The notes below the pieces were generated by a model that did no database searches, was not told the origin of the DNA, and saw nothing but the letters and a program-made list of their open reading frames with translations. A stretch of DNA of 64,000 bases, from the NCBI GenBank assembly GCA_029721435.1, contig CM056573.1, forward strand, positions 99,191,447 to 99,255,446. Direction: 5' to 3'. Made by a program: the position numbers and the translations under genes. Below, piece after piece: positions 23,990 to 36,000 of the stretch; the stretch's first letter is position 1; every line of letters begins with the position of its first letter. This stretch comes from Gymnothorax reevesii. Lineage: Eukaryota; Chordata; Actinopteri; Anguilliformes; Muraenidae.

Positions 23990-25145
23990 TTTCTTCCCTT
24001 TTCTAGACTTGCAAAGATGGAGTGTGCAATTTGCAATGAGAGTTTGAACCGTGGTTCTCCTACTGTGGTACTTCCAGAAAAAGGAAGAAGTGATATATCA
24101 ACAAAACACTTGAATCACAGAAAGTCAACATCCACACAACTGCAGGACAATCTGTACACACACGACTGCAGGGCAATCTGTGAACCAAAATACAGTTACA
24201 AGTTTTGCAACAAAAATTGTATCAGCCGCGACTTGGGGGGGACTTGGAGGAATAATCTTCAGCCAGCCGAGTTCTCCGTTCTCATGAACCAGGTTTTGGT
24301 TTCAGTGAACACTTTGACACTTCGTTTTGCGGTAAACCTGCACAAATATCTTGGAAAAAGAGAGGGTATGATGTCTTCCCTGTGAGAACCAATGATTTTC
24401 AAGCAACCATCATACGTGCATGCACAAAACGCTGTGATTTGGCTCAGAAAGTTCAAAGGTCAGCTTGCGTTTGCACATGACTTGCAATGCAGATGCCATC
24501 GACCACCAAGTTTGCAACACAAATCTTTTGAACAAGGAAATGGATTACCCCTTCTTCCAGTTCACAGCATGTAATAAGCGAGCAAAACAAGGTAGACCTC
24601 TCGATTCTATTAGAGAAGCATTCCAGAGGAAGGCAGAGTATTTAAAAGAAATGATGAACAAGTCACCATTAGTGATCTTGTCCAAAAAGTGAGAATACTG
24701 GGGTGATGATGCATACAGTGCGAAATGCATAAAGAAAAAGACTGAGGAGCAATTTAGCATTACCACCATAAACAGGAAGGACCAAGTTGCAACATTCAGG
24801 TATTCAGCATCAGAAATCTTGAACAATTTTTATGAGGCAACGACGGGGACAGACACTAACTTCAGGAAAATAGGAATTGTCAAAACAGCAGCAGCAGTTA
24901 TCAAGAATGATATCAAGTGTCTCAATGCTTCAAAAGATATGTATCCCACTCCCGACAATGTCTCATCTTTGCAAGAGAACATTCATTGGCTCAAAGGTGC
25001 TTTGGATCCAGAGTAATGCAGGCTGCTCCCATTTGTGCATGCAATGGGTTATGACACTTCACACTTGCTTGGTGCTGGCAAAGGGGTACCTCTTAAGAAG
25101 CTTAAGAGCAGCGATCATTTCTACAAGCAGGCAGAGATAGTCCTT
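23990..25145 (+). pseudogene. Decayed member of an unnamed multicopy animal gene family
   Basis: Plus-strand pieces in shifting frames resemble a family common in fish, lancelets and corals, which I recall by pattern only. The start is a Cys-rich MECAICNESLNRG segment. Then come HDCRAICEPKYSYKFC, an ADAIDHQVCN motif, GRPLDSIREAFQRKAEYL, TFRYSASEILNNFYEA, and KTAAAVIKNDIKCLNAS followed by YPTPDNVSSLQENI. The order and spacing fit that family. No function is known to me. Its high copy number suggests an association with mobile DNA. At least three frameshifts or stops (near 24240, 24480 and 24690) disable it. Confidence 0.6.
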
Positions 25146-26661
25146 TGAGAAGCATCAGCAGATGAAATTGCATCAGCTGGAGAAGCAGCCTCGTCTTTCT
25201 GTACAATGGTGCTCAAAAGTGTTGAGACTTCACTCACTGCATTGACGATATTCAGATAAACTTTCTGCCTGTATCTCTTCTGTGCAGATTCACACCCAAT
25301 CACCATCAGCAGCAGCAGCCTGATACCACAGTGCCCTTATGGGCAAGAAGCAGAATCCACAAGAGTGGGGATGGATTTTAGTTTAAGATAGATTTGAACC
25401 ATGAATGACCAACCTCACACCTACACCAGAAACACTTTTACAAGTAGTAAGATGCAAATCCAAGATAGACTGACACAATAAGATTTACATTCAAGAAACA
25501 TGGATTGGAATGTTTGTTTACATGCAGTGAGTAAAAGGGTACTAGTCGCGCAAACTCACCCTTGCCATCTGTGGACAACACTGATGCAGAATGCTAGAAT
25601 TTCACTGTGTTGAATGAAATCTAAATCGTATCACCCTCCAGGCAAAGGCCGAAAAGGGGTATTATGTCGAGTTGCAGCTCGTTCGTCAATCTGTCCATAT
25701 CAGAAGGTACTTGGCAGATGAAATCAACTCCTGCAGCAGTTTTCATAGGACACGTGTTGCAGATAGACTGATGATCCACTTATCAGTCGTGACTCCGGCA
25801 GGGGGATGCTGTGCTCTCTGACTGAGCAGTCCTGTTCACATTGTGTGTTGCGAAAAGTAGGGGAGACCGAGGACTGTTGTAACACGGGGTAAGATGTAAC
25901 ACTTCTTTTGACCAATCAGAAGTAGATGCAGTGATGTCATCAATATAGGACACTTCCTGCATTCTTTTGGAGCTCACAGGAGAAGTGTGCAACTTTGTGG
26001 ATTTTATAACCAAAAAACTGATTTCCAGGTAAAAAAGTAAAATTTTTCATGAAAATTATTTTGTTGTCTTCTGTTCATTGTATTGCAGATACAATTATTC
26101 AATTAATTATACCTAAAACAGTAGTTTCTCTAGTTTAATCAGGTACTTTGCATTCATGCTAACTTTAAACCCACGTGCTTAAAAAGCTAGCCATGTAATG
26201 GCTGCCTGGGGTGGGGATAGTTGTAACACTGTCTGTTCTGGGCCCACAAAGCCTGCATCCCAGGACAGCCATCTACTTTTGCCACAATTGCAACAGTGGG
26301 TGAAAGAACAGTTCTGGAAACACACATGCTTACACCTACACACACACAAACACACAAATGCATGCAAATAGGCACTCATGCAAACATGCATGCAGCAGTT
26401 ACTTTGCTCTGAATTAAAAGTTTTTGAGGAACTTTGCTTTTCGTCACCCGACGCCACAGTAGCGAGTGGAGCAGGGGACATAGTATTCAGCTCAGTCCGT
26501 CCGTCACGTTCTATTTGTTGTGAACGTGATATCTCAAGAATGGTTTGACTGACTTCATTCATCTTTGGGCTTCAATGTGTATTAGTGTGATACACCGCCC
26601 CCAGTAAATTTCCCTGACCTGGTGGGGGACATGGCCACTTTTAGTGGCAACACTTGTTTGC
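25146..26661. other. Intergenic sequence with a CA-rich stretch
   Basis: A CA-rich imperfect microsatellite lies at about 26320-26365. GTAACAC-type phrases near 25880 and 26220, and their complement near 28950, suggest an older repeat split by the piggyBac insertion. No gene was found. Confidence 0.4.
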
Positions 26662-26722
26662 TTAACCCTTTGATGCACAACATGGGTCCAACTGGGACCC
26701 GACTAAGTTTTATGTGCTACAT

Positions 26723-27029
26723 CAGGGGTGGGCAATCATGGTCCCGGAGGACCGGTGTGTATGCAGGTTTTTATTCCTATCAATTACCCTGACTAATAGA
26801 GTTAATTGATTGCATGCACAAATATAGATTTTCGCAATGATTTGATCAAAGGAAAATGTTTTATGAAGGGAGACAAGACTAGTCTTTGTAGTTTCATGAT
26901 TATTTAAAGAAATGCGCATGAAACGTCAGATTTCATAAATGGTTTGGCTAATTGAGACGATCAACTAATTAAAGACCAGACGTTGGTGTGAAAACCAGGG
27001 ACAGATACGGCCCTCGCTGCCCACCTCTG
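26723..27029. mobile_element. hAT MITE nested in the piggyBac relic
   Basis: The 307-bp block begins CAGGGGTGGGCAATCATGG and ends TGCCCACCTCTG, classic hAT-Charlie-like termini. Flanks are TGCTACAT (26715-26722) and TGCTATAT (27030-27037), an 8-bp target duplication with one mismatch. It has no coding capacity. Confidence 0.92.
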
Positions 27030-27889
27030 TGCTATATCTTTGCAACAAATTACTTCCATCATTCAGTATTTCAGGTACTCCTCAATTAACTTGTTTTTGA
27101 TCATAATACATCCTTCTTTTATTTTTTCCTTTATTACTTTTTTGATAAAAACACTTTATCGCTCCCCTCTAATGCTCAACATGGGTCCAAAATGACCAAT
27201 ATCCATTTACTATGTTACTTCATGTATGGCTGAGTGGTTCTATGCTGCATCTTGGAAATAAATGTATTTTACCATTTACTGTTCCAACTACTCAGTAAAT
27301 ATTGTTTTTCTGTTCAGAACTAATCATATTTGTTCTTCCTCTCTTACTTTATGAACTAGCTTAGCTTTTGGATGTCTATATCAGGTTTACACACATGGGT
27401 CAGAAATGACCCACATGAATTTACGATGGTACTTGGTTGAAATTTGTACGTTTGCAATTAGGTATGCATTTACTGCAGACAACTAATCATCTCCCATTTC
27501 ACAGCGCAGCACAGCTCACTTTGCACTTCTGATACGTGTAAGTCTGGTTTTACAATTACTCAAAACTTAACAAAGAAAACATGACTTTTGAAAGATAACC
27601 CTGCATAAAAATTGATTCGGTTTAAGTTACCTTGAGAATAAGTACATTACTTATCAAAAAGGGAAATATCTTCAATACCATTAGCTAGCTGTTGACATAT
27701 GGTCCTATAAATAGCTATCTTAGCTAAGACACCAAAATAAAACTGAAATGAGTGTGACCGGTCCTGTCACCATAAATGCCTGCAAGTGATAAAGAAATAT
27801 ATTTTAATATTCACTTGAAAATGTTTTGCTCTTTTGATTTTTTGTATTCAGAGGCTAGCTGTTCAGATTTACTGCTGATATGGATGTAT

Positions 27890-28477
27890 AGATGCTGCAT
27901 GAAGGTCCAGATGAGGAGGCAATTAGTCCTGATTCGGAAATCTGCAGTGCTGATGACCCGGATTATGTGTCTCAGGGTCAAGCTGGAGTTGTGAATGTGT
28001 CTTTGACTCCAGCTCTCCTGAATGAAGAAGACTGCTCTGACGACATAGAAGACTCATCTGATGAGTCCTCTGGAGAGGAAACTCCGACCCAGTCACACAG
28101 ATTGAGTAAAAACGTATCATACTGGAATGAGAATCCTCAAACTCAAGGCAGAACAAGGAGTCATAACATTCTGAGGAGCTGCCCAGGACCTGCACCTGGA
28201 TCAGCAGCTGTTTTCCCCAAAGATGCCTGGGATGTTTATTAGTGAGAACAGGACTGAGGAGGTTCTAAAATACACCAATTTAGAGGGACGAAGAGCAGCT
28301 GCAGCAAAAGGGAAAGAATGGAGAGGCATCAACAAAGAAGAATTCATGGCCTTTATTTGTTTGACCCTCCTTGCAGGGGGGGGACAAGAGCTGGGATGTT
28401 GCCTTGCAGGAGCTGTTTGCAGGAGGCCTGTAGTTCAGTTCAATAACAGTGTTATCTGTTATCAGAGGTATGTGTAA
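27890..28477 (+). pseudogene. piggyBac transposase N-terminal fragment
   Basis: An acidic N-terminal segment (DSEICSADDPDYVSQG, EEDCSDDIEDSSDESSGEE) is followed by the start of the conserved piggyBac domain (YTNLEGRRAAAAKGKEWRG and NKEEFMAFICLTLLAG). A frameshift near 28230 separates the two, and a stop lies just after the putative first codons. The DDD catalytic core is absent. The order fits piggyBac-family transposases, in which an acidic region precedes the conserved domain. Confidence 0.8.
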
Positions 28478-28850
28478 AAAATGAAAAATAAATATGTTTC
28501 AAATACTAAATGTATGACTGTTTGGCTCAAGTCACTGCTAATGTGATTATCTGAACCAAATCATTGTTAGAGTATGAAGTAATTTGATTTGAAATCACAT
28601 AGGATAATTGTGTGTAAACTTAATAATACCAAACCCATTTTTGTTCATAAAATAAGGGACAAATGAAAATAATGACATGCACTAAGGAAAAACAAGAATA
28701 CTTGGAATATTCAATCATTAAAAAAATTGATTTCAAAAGATACAGCAAACATGCATCACATGGAAATCGCATGGAAAATGAATGTGGGTCATTTTGGACC
28801 CATGTTCTGCATTAGAAGAGGTGTGCATATCTTGAGCATCAAAGGGTTAA

Positions 28851-31585
28851 AATGGTTCAACTTGTTGATAAGTTACATGTTTAGTCTACAATAAATTCCT
28901 TGCAGAAATTGAATTGAAATTGAAATTCAGAATATTTTATATCAGCAGAACCTCTGTGTTACATCTATCCCCATCTAGTGTTAAAACTCACCCCAGCATC
29001 GGGGTGGGTTGTAAGAAGTGCACTCCTCGTATTTGAAGCCAATTCACATGTTCTGTGACTGTGTTATAGATGTCTCAGTGGGTGCCATTTGTAATCGACA
29101 AACATGCAGCAAAATTTGAGAGATCTGGCATAAAGAATCCCTGAGTTACAGATGCTCAGACAAAAAGTCTTACCATCATCCTCGGCCTCCCCTAAATGAA
29201 ATGAAGTTCTCTTGATTTTATTCACAGGATTTGCGCTTCAAAAATCATGGCAGTTTTATGAGTAATATCTCGCTTTTTCACACATCAGCATTTCCTGATT
29301 AACAGTTTGTTACATATAATTCACACTTATGGTAATGATTATATTTTATGAAATTCATTTGAAAAGGTCTTGTCATGGAATGCATACTTTTAGGTAGTAA
29401 TTTTGATCTTTACTCTCAAAAACCATCGTGACAAATGTGCACATCAACATCATGAAAATTAGGACCAAAATTTGGTTTGTCTACATGCATCAAAAGAATC
29501 CATTTTTGGAGATGTTGCACCAATTCTTTGATCTACATTTTTTTCTGATGTTGTCAAGAAGTAACATATAAAAAAACATTCTATTGTAGTTTGTTCTAGG
29601 TTGAAACACTTTTCAAGCTAAATTGACTAGACTAAGATCAGTTCCGATATTGTGACATTGAATTTTTCGTAATCGAGGATGCATGTTTACGATGAGGATT
29701 CCTTCAAAAAAATATAAAGATGTAAAAACTAGTTTAACGTATATACTAAAAAATGCAAGCACCACAAAGCCCAGCATGAGATCACCTGAAAACTAAAGCA
29801 AGGGATCTCCACACCTGGACTGCAATTATAAATCCACTCCTGGTTCTCATCATCTCTGTGATTTGAGAACTATTAATGGTTCTGACTGGCCACAATCACA
29901 ACCCCTGAGTCCCAGGGTGAAAGACCAGCAGTTCCCAGACCTTGACTTGATGATGCCAGGCCAACAGTGTTATACAGAGAAGTAAGAACTACCTTGCCCC
30001 ACTTATCATATGCCACTGCAGCATTGAAAATGGAATATGCCATTCTATCACTTAATTTTACTGCCCATCAGTTAGACATCGTGGTTTATAAAAAATAAGC
30101 CTAAAAGGCAAAAATAAAGGTCTCAAAAGCATTCAATATTTTATTGCAAATGTGACATCCAATCACTGATAGGACTATAATAGACTAAACCAGTCGGTAA
30201 TCCCTTCTTTGTAGTTAGCACATTTTTTGCTAAACCAAGTAAACGAATTCAAAGCAACTTTACAAATGTGTAAGAATAAAAAATACACCGACAAACATAA
30301 CAGCTAATGTTTGTGAATTGTTTATTACTCACTGGATCTGTCGATAAGTGGGTTGTCCACACAGATATCATAGCCAATTACAGTAAACTCTCAATATGTC
30401 AGAGCTCCACATTGCACTTCTCTGCTGGAATGGACAATTTTTGTGCGACAAGTAAAAAGGGAGATTTGCACACCATTTTTAATAACCTGCTGGGCTTGGG
30501 CCAATGACATTCAGGGGTTAAGAAAATACTCTCCAAGAGAGCCTCACAAATCAGCCTAAAGAGGCGTACTTCCAGTTGGAATCGATGTGAGTAGATTCCA
30601 ATTATAGAAGTCATTCCTCAGAATAATATGGCAAATTGTGTTCAAAGCCAGGATGCGCAACACATTCTTTTTCACAGCGTTTTCAACACGAAACCCAGAT
30701 TACCCCAACATACCCATTCTGTTAAATCAGACGGTCAGAGCCTTAACCCCAATCCTGCTTCAAGGCAAATGCGTATCCTTCCCAGCATAAAGGGTAATAG
30801 CTACTGGGGAACATTGATAACTGACACAGGGAAAGGAGTGAGGGTCCTCTATATATCAGCGACCGGCAGGACTAAGGTTAAGTACTGCAGCAGATGAGAA
30901 GTATCCTCAGAGTGTCTATGCTACGGACCAATAAAAAACAGTACGTCTGAAAAACCCATTGTTAATCCAATAAGCCGGATTCAACTTTTTTCCCCTCCCA
31001 ACATCTCCCATTGTGTTTTGAAATGGACAGGCTTAGAATGACAGATAAAAACAATAAGAAAATACTGCCAACTAAAAACTATTCTTAAATACTGGCAAAG
31101 CTGATATTTTCCAAATGATGTGCCACAATTAACAAACCAGCATCTGACAGAAATGGATAAAATATATTTTAAAGGAAAAACTAATACCAGTTTCCCCCCC
31201 ATATAATACTACAGAAGGCAACCCCACAAAAACTAGGTATAAATAATTCTACTGACTCCTGCCACACATCCTCAACCATGACCTCGAAATGTGCACTGAG
31301 CACCTTACACTAAAAAACATTCTGCAGCATTCAAGCCCTTAAACACCAAAATTAACAATTTCAAACGCAGACCCGCTTTAAAAAACATTTTTGGTTGCAA
31401 TATAAGGACCACGACTCAGCAGTTGGACATTACACAATCACTTTACAGACAACAGAATTGCAAAATCAAGTACAGAAATAGGTACTGAGACAACACTAAA
31501 TAAACATTGAATCTCCTGAATCAATTTTGGCAATAATCGCCAGACCAAACAGCACTCCACCTCCACATGAGGTCTTGCATATGAT
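28851..31585. other. arhgap11a 3' UTR and intergenic sequence
   Basis: On the minus strand, sequence directly below 31586 should be arhgap11a 3' UTR. The remainder to 28851 shows no exon, and short open frames here are not convincing. Confidence 0.5.
30321..30326 (-). terminator. Candidate arhgap11a polyadenylation signal
   Basis: The first canonical AATAAA I found on the minus strand below the stop codon is here (TTTATT on the plus strand), about 1.26 kb downstream. A variant ATTAAA lies at about 30478-30483. Transcript data would be needed to choose between them. Confidence 0.3.
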
Positions 31586-33087
31586 TTACAGGTCGATGGG
31601 CTTGGTGGCTGAACGCAACCGGCCTTCAGGCAGGGGACACTTTGGTGAACCTTTATACCGACACTTTTCCTTCTCAGCAATTTCACGAAGAACCAGAACC
31701 CCAGGGTTTTCAGCTGCAGAGCTTCCCATCTTATGTAGTAGGGACAGATCGCCTTTTGCCCTCTGCTGTACCTTGTTGGTTACATCACCGAGGGCAAAAT
31801 GTTGGCCTTGACGTCTGGTTTTATTATACTTCTTGGGAGGGACGGGAGGGGGAGCCCGTGAGCCATGATGGCTGTCAGAGGGCGGAGAGGAGATGCTAAC
31901 CTGGTTTTCTGCCTGGTGCAGCTTTAGTCCTGCACTCTTCGATAGCCCACTATCACAGCTGACAGACTTCACAATAGGGGACCCAACAACAGCTGCGCAC
32001 TTATCAAGCCGTGTTGGTTTTTTTTCGGCCAGAAGGGAATTGATCCTTCGGACAGACTGGCGAACAGGGGTGCGCGGGAAATGTAAAGGGGACCGACAGC
32101 CTCTGACTTTCGGGGAGATCAGAGTGAGCTTGTTGAACCGTTGAACATGATCGGCCACTCTCAGTCTGAGTGCTTCACTGGTGTCTGCAGGCCTTGCTGG
32201 CTTCTGAGAATTTGGACTCGACTTGGACTCCATCGCAGGCTGGGTTTTTTGGATTGCGGAGACCTCAATAGCAGGAGGTAACGGAGTTTCCAGCTCTTGA
32301 ACTGGCTCTGCGTTTCTGAAAGGCGTTGACAGCGCCTCCAAAGAGGAAAGTTTGAAGCACAACGGGCTGACATCAAGGGCTTCAACGAGCCTGCTACAAT
32401 TACCGGAATCACTCTCCACGTCTTGAACACTGTCCTCATTCCCACTGATGCCCTGGAGCACTATGCTCCCACCTTTCTCCAGTGGGCAATCCAAGGGTCC
32501 TGCTTCGAAAAGGACACCGTCAATATGCAAAGGAGACAAAGGCACAATTTCCATTTGATCAAAGGTGACGTTTTGGTCATCCACTTCACCCTTCGTTAGG
32601 TGTGCAATTTTCTTACTTTGTCCGCCCTCCAGCGCATCTCTAGCAGACAACTCTTGGTCAACTGAACCGCAAGTCATGCTGGTTGGCGTCAGTTGCCCCA
32701 ACTGCCCAGAAGGGGCACTGCTGTCCTTTGTGGGGGCATGCAGAACATTATCAGACTCCCTGAAGGCTGTCTTGATCTTTATGAGGGTAGGTCCGGTCAC
32801 ATGGTCTCTCTCTGAGAAGGAGCCATCGCCCTCCAGGCTGTCAGCGCTGGAGATGCAGCAGAACGGTTTTGGGATACTCTCAGTGACTGGGGGCTTGTCT
32901 GGAAGGAGGACAGGCTCTGAGAAGTAGTTATTCTTCAGGCACGTTCCAATGGGTGTGTTCACGTCAGCATCAGTGATGAAGTTCTGGGGACCAACTGGGC
33001 TGGCTCCATTCCATGATGTCCTGAATTCAGCAGCATCGCTCTGAGGGGTGAACAAGTTATCCTCAGACTTACTGATGAACTTTGAAC
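31586..33087 (-). CDS. arhgap11a: arhgap11a last coding exon
   Basis: The acceptor TTTGCAG precedes GTTCAAAG. About 500 codons are low in predicted structure and Ser/Pro-rich. Conserved islands are [44 protein letters not shown] with [14 protein letters not shown], and a terminal YKGSPK-KPIDL before the stop at 31586. These islands identify the gene as ARHGAP11A rather than another RhoGAP. Confidence 0.96.
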
Positions 33088-36000
33088 CTGCAAAGCAAAA
33101 TTGACAGCATTGCGTTTTTTTTTTTCTTCGTCCATACAGGTAGTGACCCATCTAGAAAAAAAAGTGATGCTCAAAAGTAGAAAACACTTACTTTTTGAGG
33201 CGCTTTTGACTCGTAGAACTGCTGGACAAAATGCAGTCTCTGACGAGAAAGGAAAACTGCTGGCAACATCTTGAGTGGCAAGTCGCCAACCAATGGTCTC
33301 GGATCCTTTTGGTGCCGGAAGCGAATGTGAAATGACATTCTGTTGAAATAAAGGTATCTATCTTTTACTGTCTAGGTCGAAGAACTGCACAGGAAGTTAC
33401 AGCTTCGCAGTCATCACCTAAGAAACTGTATGCACTGTGCAAAATAAAAGTAATATGACTAATAACATTCAGAGAACCCCAAGTTGTTTGTCAATGTCAC
33501 TTTATTTTGTTATTAATACATAATTCAATATAATTCAGTAGGAAAAAAATGTACAAAAATGTTACAGTTCATGTAATAGTCTACAAGTTACAAATGTACA
33601 TTGCAGCAAAGTGCAAGGAGTATAATCTATACAACAATTCCTCTTTTAAAATATTAAAAAGCCATATTTAATTCTTCAGTTAAGATCGACAGTGCAAACA
33701 TTGCATATTTTATATAATTCAAAAAGAAAGTACCAATATAAGCGATAAGAGCATTAAACAAGCAACAATGTACAATGGGCAAGCAGACCATGGAAAAAAA
33801 CACACTGACACACTAATCATTTAATTTGATTGCTAAATTAGTTAATCAGTTTTATATCAAAATGGTATTAAGCCATTGGGACATTATTATACACCATATT
33901 CCCAAAATTGCGGTGCTTACAAATCAAAGCCAAAAATTTTACGACTGTATTGGTTATTGTAATGTGCAACCCAATTAAAAACCATTAAAAACAAAAATGT
34001 TAGAGAATTTAATCACATTTCAATGTGGTAAATCCATGCAAAAATCATTCCCCCAGGCACAAGCATAATTACAGATTAATTGAGGACCAATTGTTCACAG
34101 TAAACTCATTGAGATTTGATTGGAATACCGGTTCCAACCAACAGTACCCAAAATCAGTATTGATCTGAACACTCAGTTGGCAGAAATGGGACTTACAGGG
34201 TCTCTGCCGCTCTTCCCCAGGCTGAAGCGCGACCGCAGGGACTTACGCACCGCTTCTTTCTTGTTGACTTTTGGAGAGAAGCAGCCAGCCTTTCCTGACT
34301 CAACTCTGAACATCAAGACACAGTTGTAACATGAAAATTAATTGAAATTCCTCAGAATTCCAAGGTTCCATTCCCTCCTCCCAAACATGCATGTTATCCA
34401 TGATTTCTTCAAAAACAAAAAATAAAAGTAGCGGTTGATGGCATTATTTAACCCCATAAAACCTACACACCCATGTATGGGATCGTCAAAAACAGCTGCT
34501 TTATTCAAACCTACGGAACTTTCAGCCTTTTCAAATTCCAGTGGAGATCCCAAAGTTTCCAAAGATCCCAAATATATCCAGCTGAATTACAAGGAAATGC
34601 ACATACAATGATGCACACAATCCAGATATTTTCAATTAGGTATAATACTGCAGCTATAAAAACATGGTATCCTGCGTCTGAATTTAACACTAAATATAAG
34701 AGTGATGTAGCTTCAGTGTAGCACTGCAACTGACAGATACATACGCATGTGACACATTTTTGTACAAAAATTATCGAACTTCAAACCTAAGTACTTAAGG
34801 AGAAATTCATGCAAAGGTCAGAGTTTAAGGGGTTAAAGCTTTATCTAATGTATCTAATGTTGAGAGATCCAGTTGACAACATACCTGCTAATATGCTTGC
34901 AGCTGATTCGTCTGCTCTTTCTCCTGGCAGAGCTTGCAGCGGGCTTGCTGGCCGCGCTCACTGAAGACACTGTATTCTGTGAGGAGTCCAAAGGCACAGA
35001 CGGGCTGGATTCTGCATGCACTAGGAGAAGAAGAAGGCAAAGAAATCTAAAACACTGTCCTTTAATGGTCTTTGAAGGCCCTACTACCAATGCCCATGAA
35101 CCCTTTCCATCGACAGTTCTCCTGAGAAACTCCATCTCAAATTCTTCTTGATGCGAACAAGTGCGCAGAGCACTGCTGGGTTAAGTTTAAAGTAGCTGTG
35201 AGTATGCATTTGAGATCCTGAATAGTCAAGTTTCAAAATACAGGCTAATCACCCCATCGGTCTGTAACCATGATAAGGATTTAACATTCAGTACAATGAA
35301 AATCATACTTTTAAATGTCATTGTTTTTTGGACAGATGTTGACATAAAATCACCCAACGTCAGAACTGTCGCAAAAATGACGACTAAATCCCTTTGACAT
35401 TTTTAATTAGCTAAATAGTTGTTAATAATAAACAATTAACACCGTAATACTGATCCATAACACCAGCTCTTCACAACCGTTATATTAATGTTAACTGGCT
35501 ATCAGATAAACACAATGTGCAATGTATGCCAATCCTGGGGGAGTAACTTTGATAACGGTGATATTTAACGTTGGCTTACAACATTGACATAAACACCAGT
35601 TTCGGTCTTTCTCCCAGATGGTGCTCTCGATCATGCTTTGATAAACGGTGGGAAGTTTAAACCTAATTTCGCAATTCCCAGGATGTCTCGAACGCAGCAT
35701 AATGACCCCAGCTGCTCGTGGGCTGGGATACATCATCTTGGCTAATACATACAGTGGGCTCCAGTACAGGGCTGGCATTAAGCAAAAATAACTGTCGCGA
35801 AAACACCATGCAGTCTGTAGAAGTCTGTAGCATTATGTAGCATTTTTCAGAACCGTGTGGCAAAAATAAAACTTAACAAAAACGACTGTATATGCATTTT
35901 AACTTTTTATTTTCATCTCCAAGAACACTTAGCTAACAGTACTAACTCTTATCAACATAGCCTAATGAAGACCAAGGCCGCTGAGTTACTGAGCATTGCA

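Larger units (their letters stand above)
26662..28850 (+). mobile_element. piggyBac transposon relic with TTAA target sites
   Basis: TTAA at 26662-26665 is followed by CCCTTTGATGCACAACATGG. At the right, CTTGAGCATCAAAGGG precedes TTAA at 28847-28850. The CCCTTTGATGC termini are perfectly inverted, and TTAA duplication is diagnostic for piggyBac. Subterminal copies of a CATGGGTCC-type motif recur at about 27180, 27392 and 28797. The interior holds an N-terminal transposase fragment only, plus a nested hAT MITE. Confidence 0.9.

Noticed and set aside
26326..26365. CA-rich stretch, considered as part of a regulatory element
   Set aside because: It is an imperfect microsatellite and nothing in the surroundings supports function.
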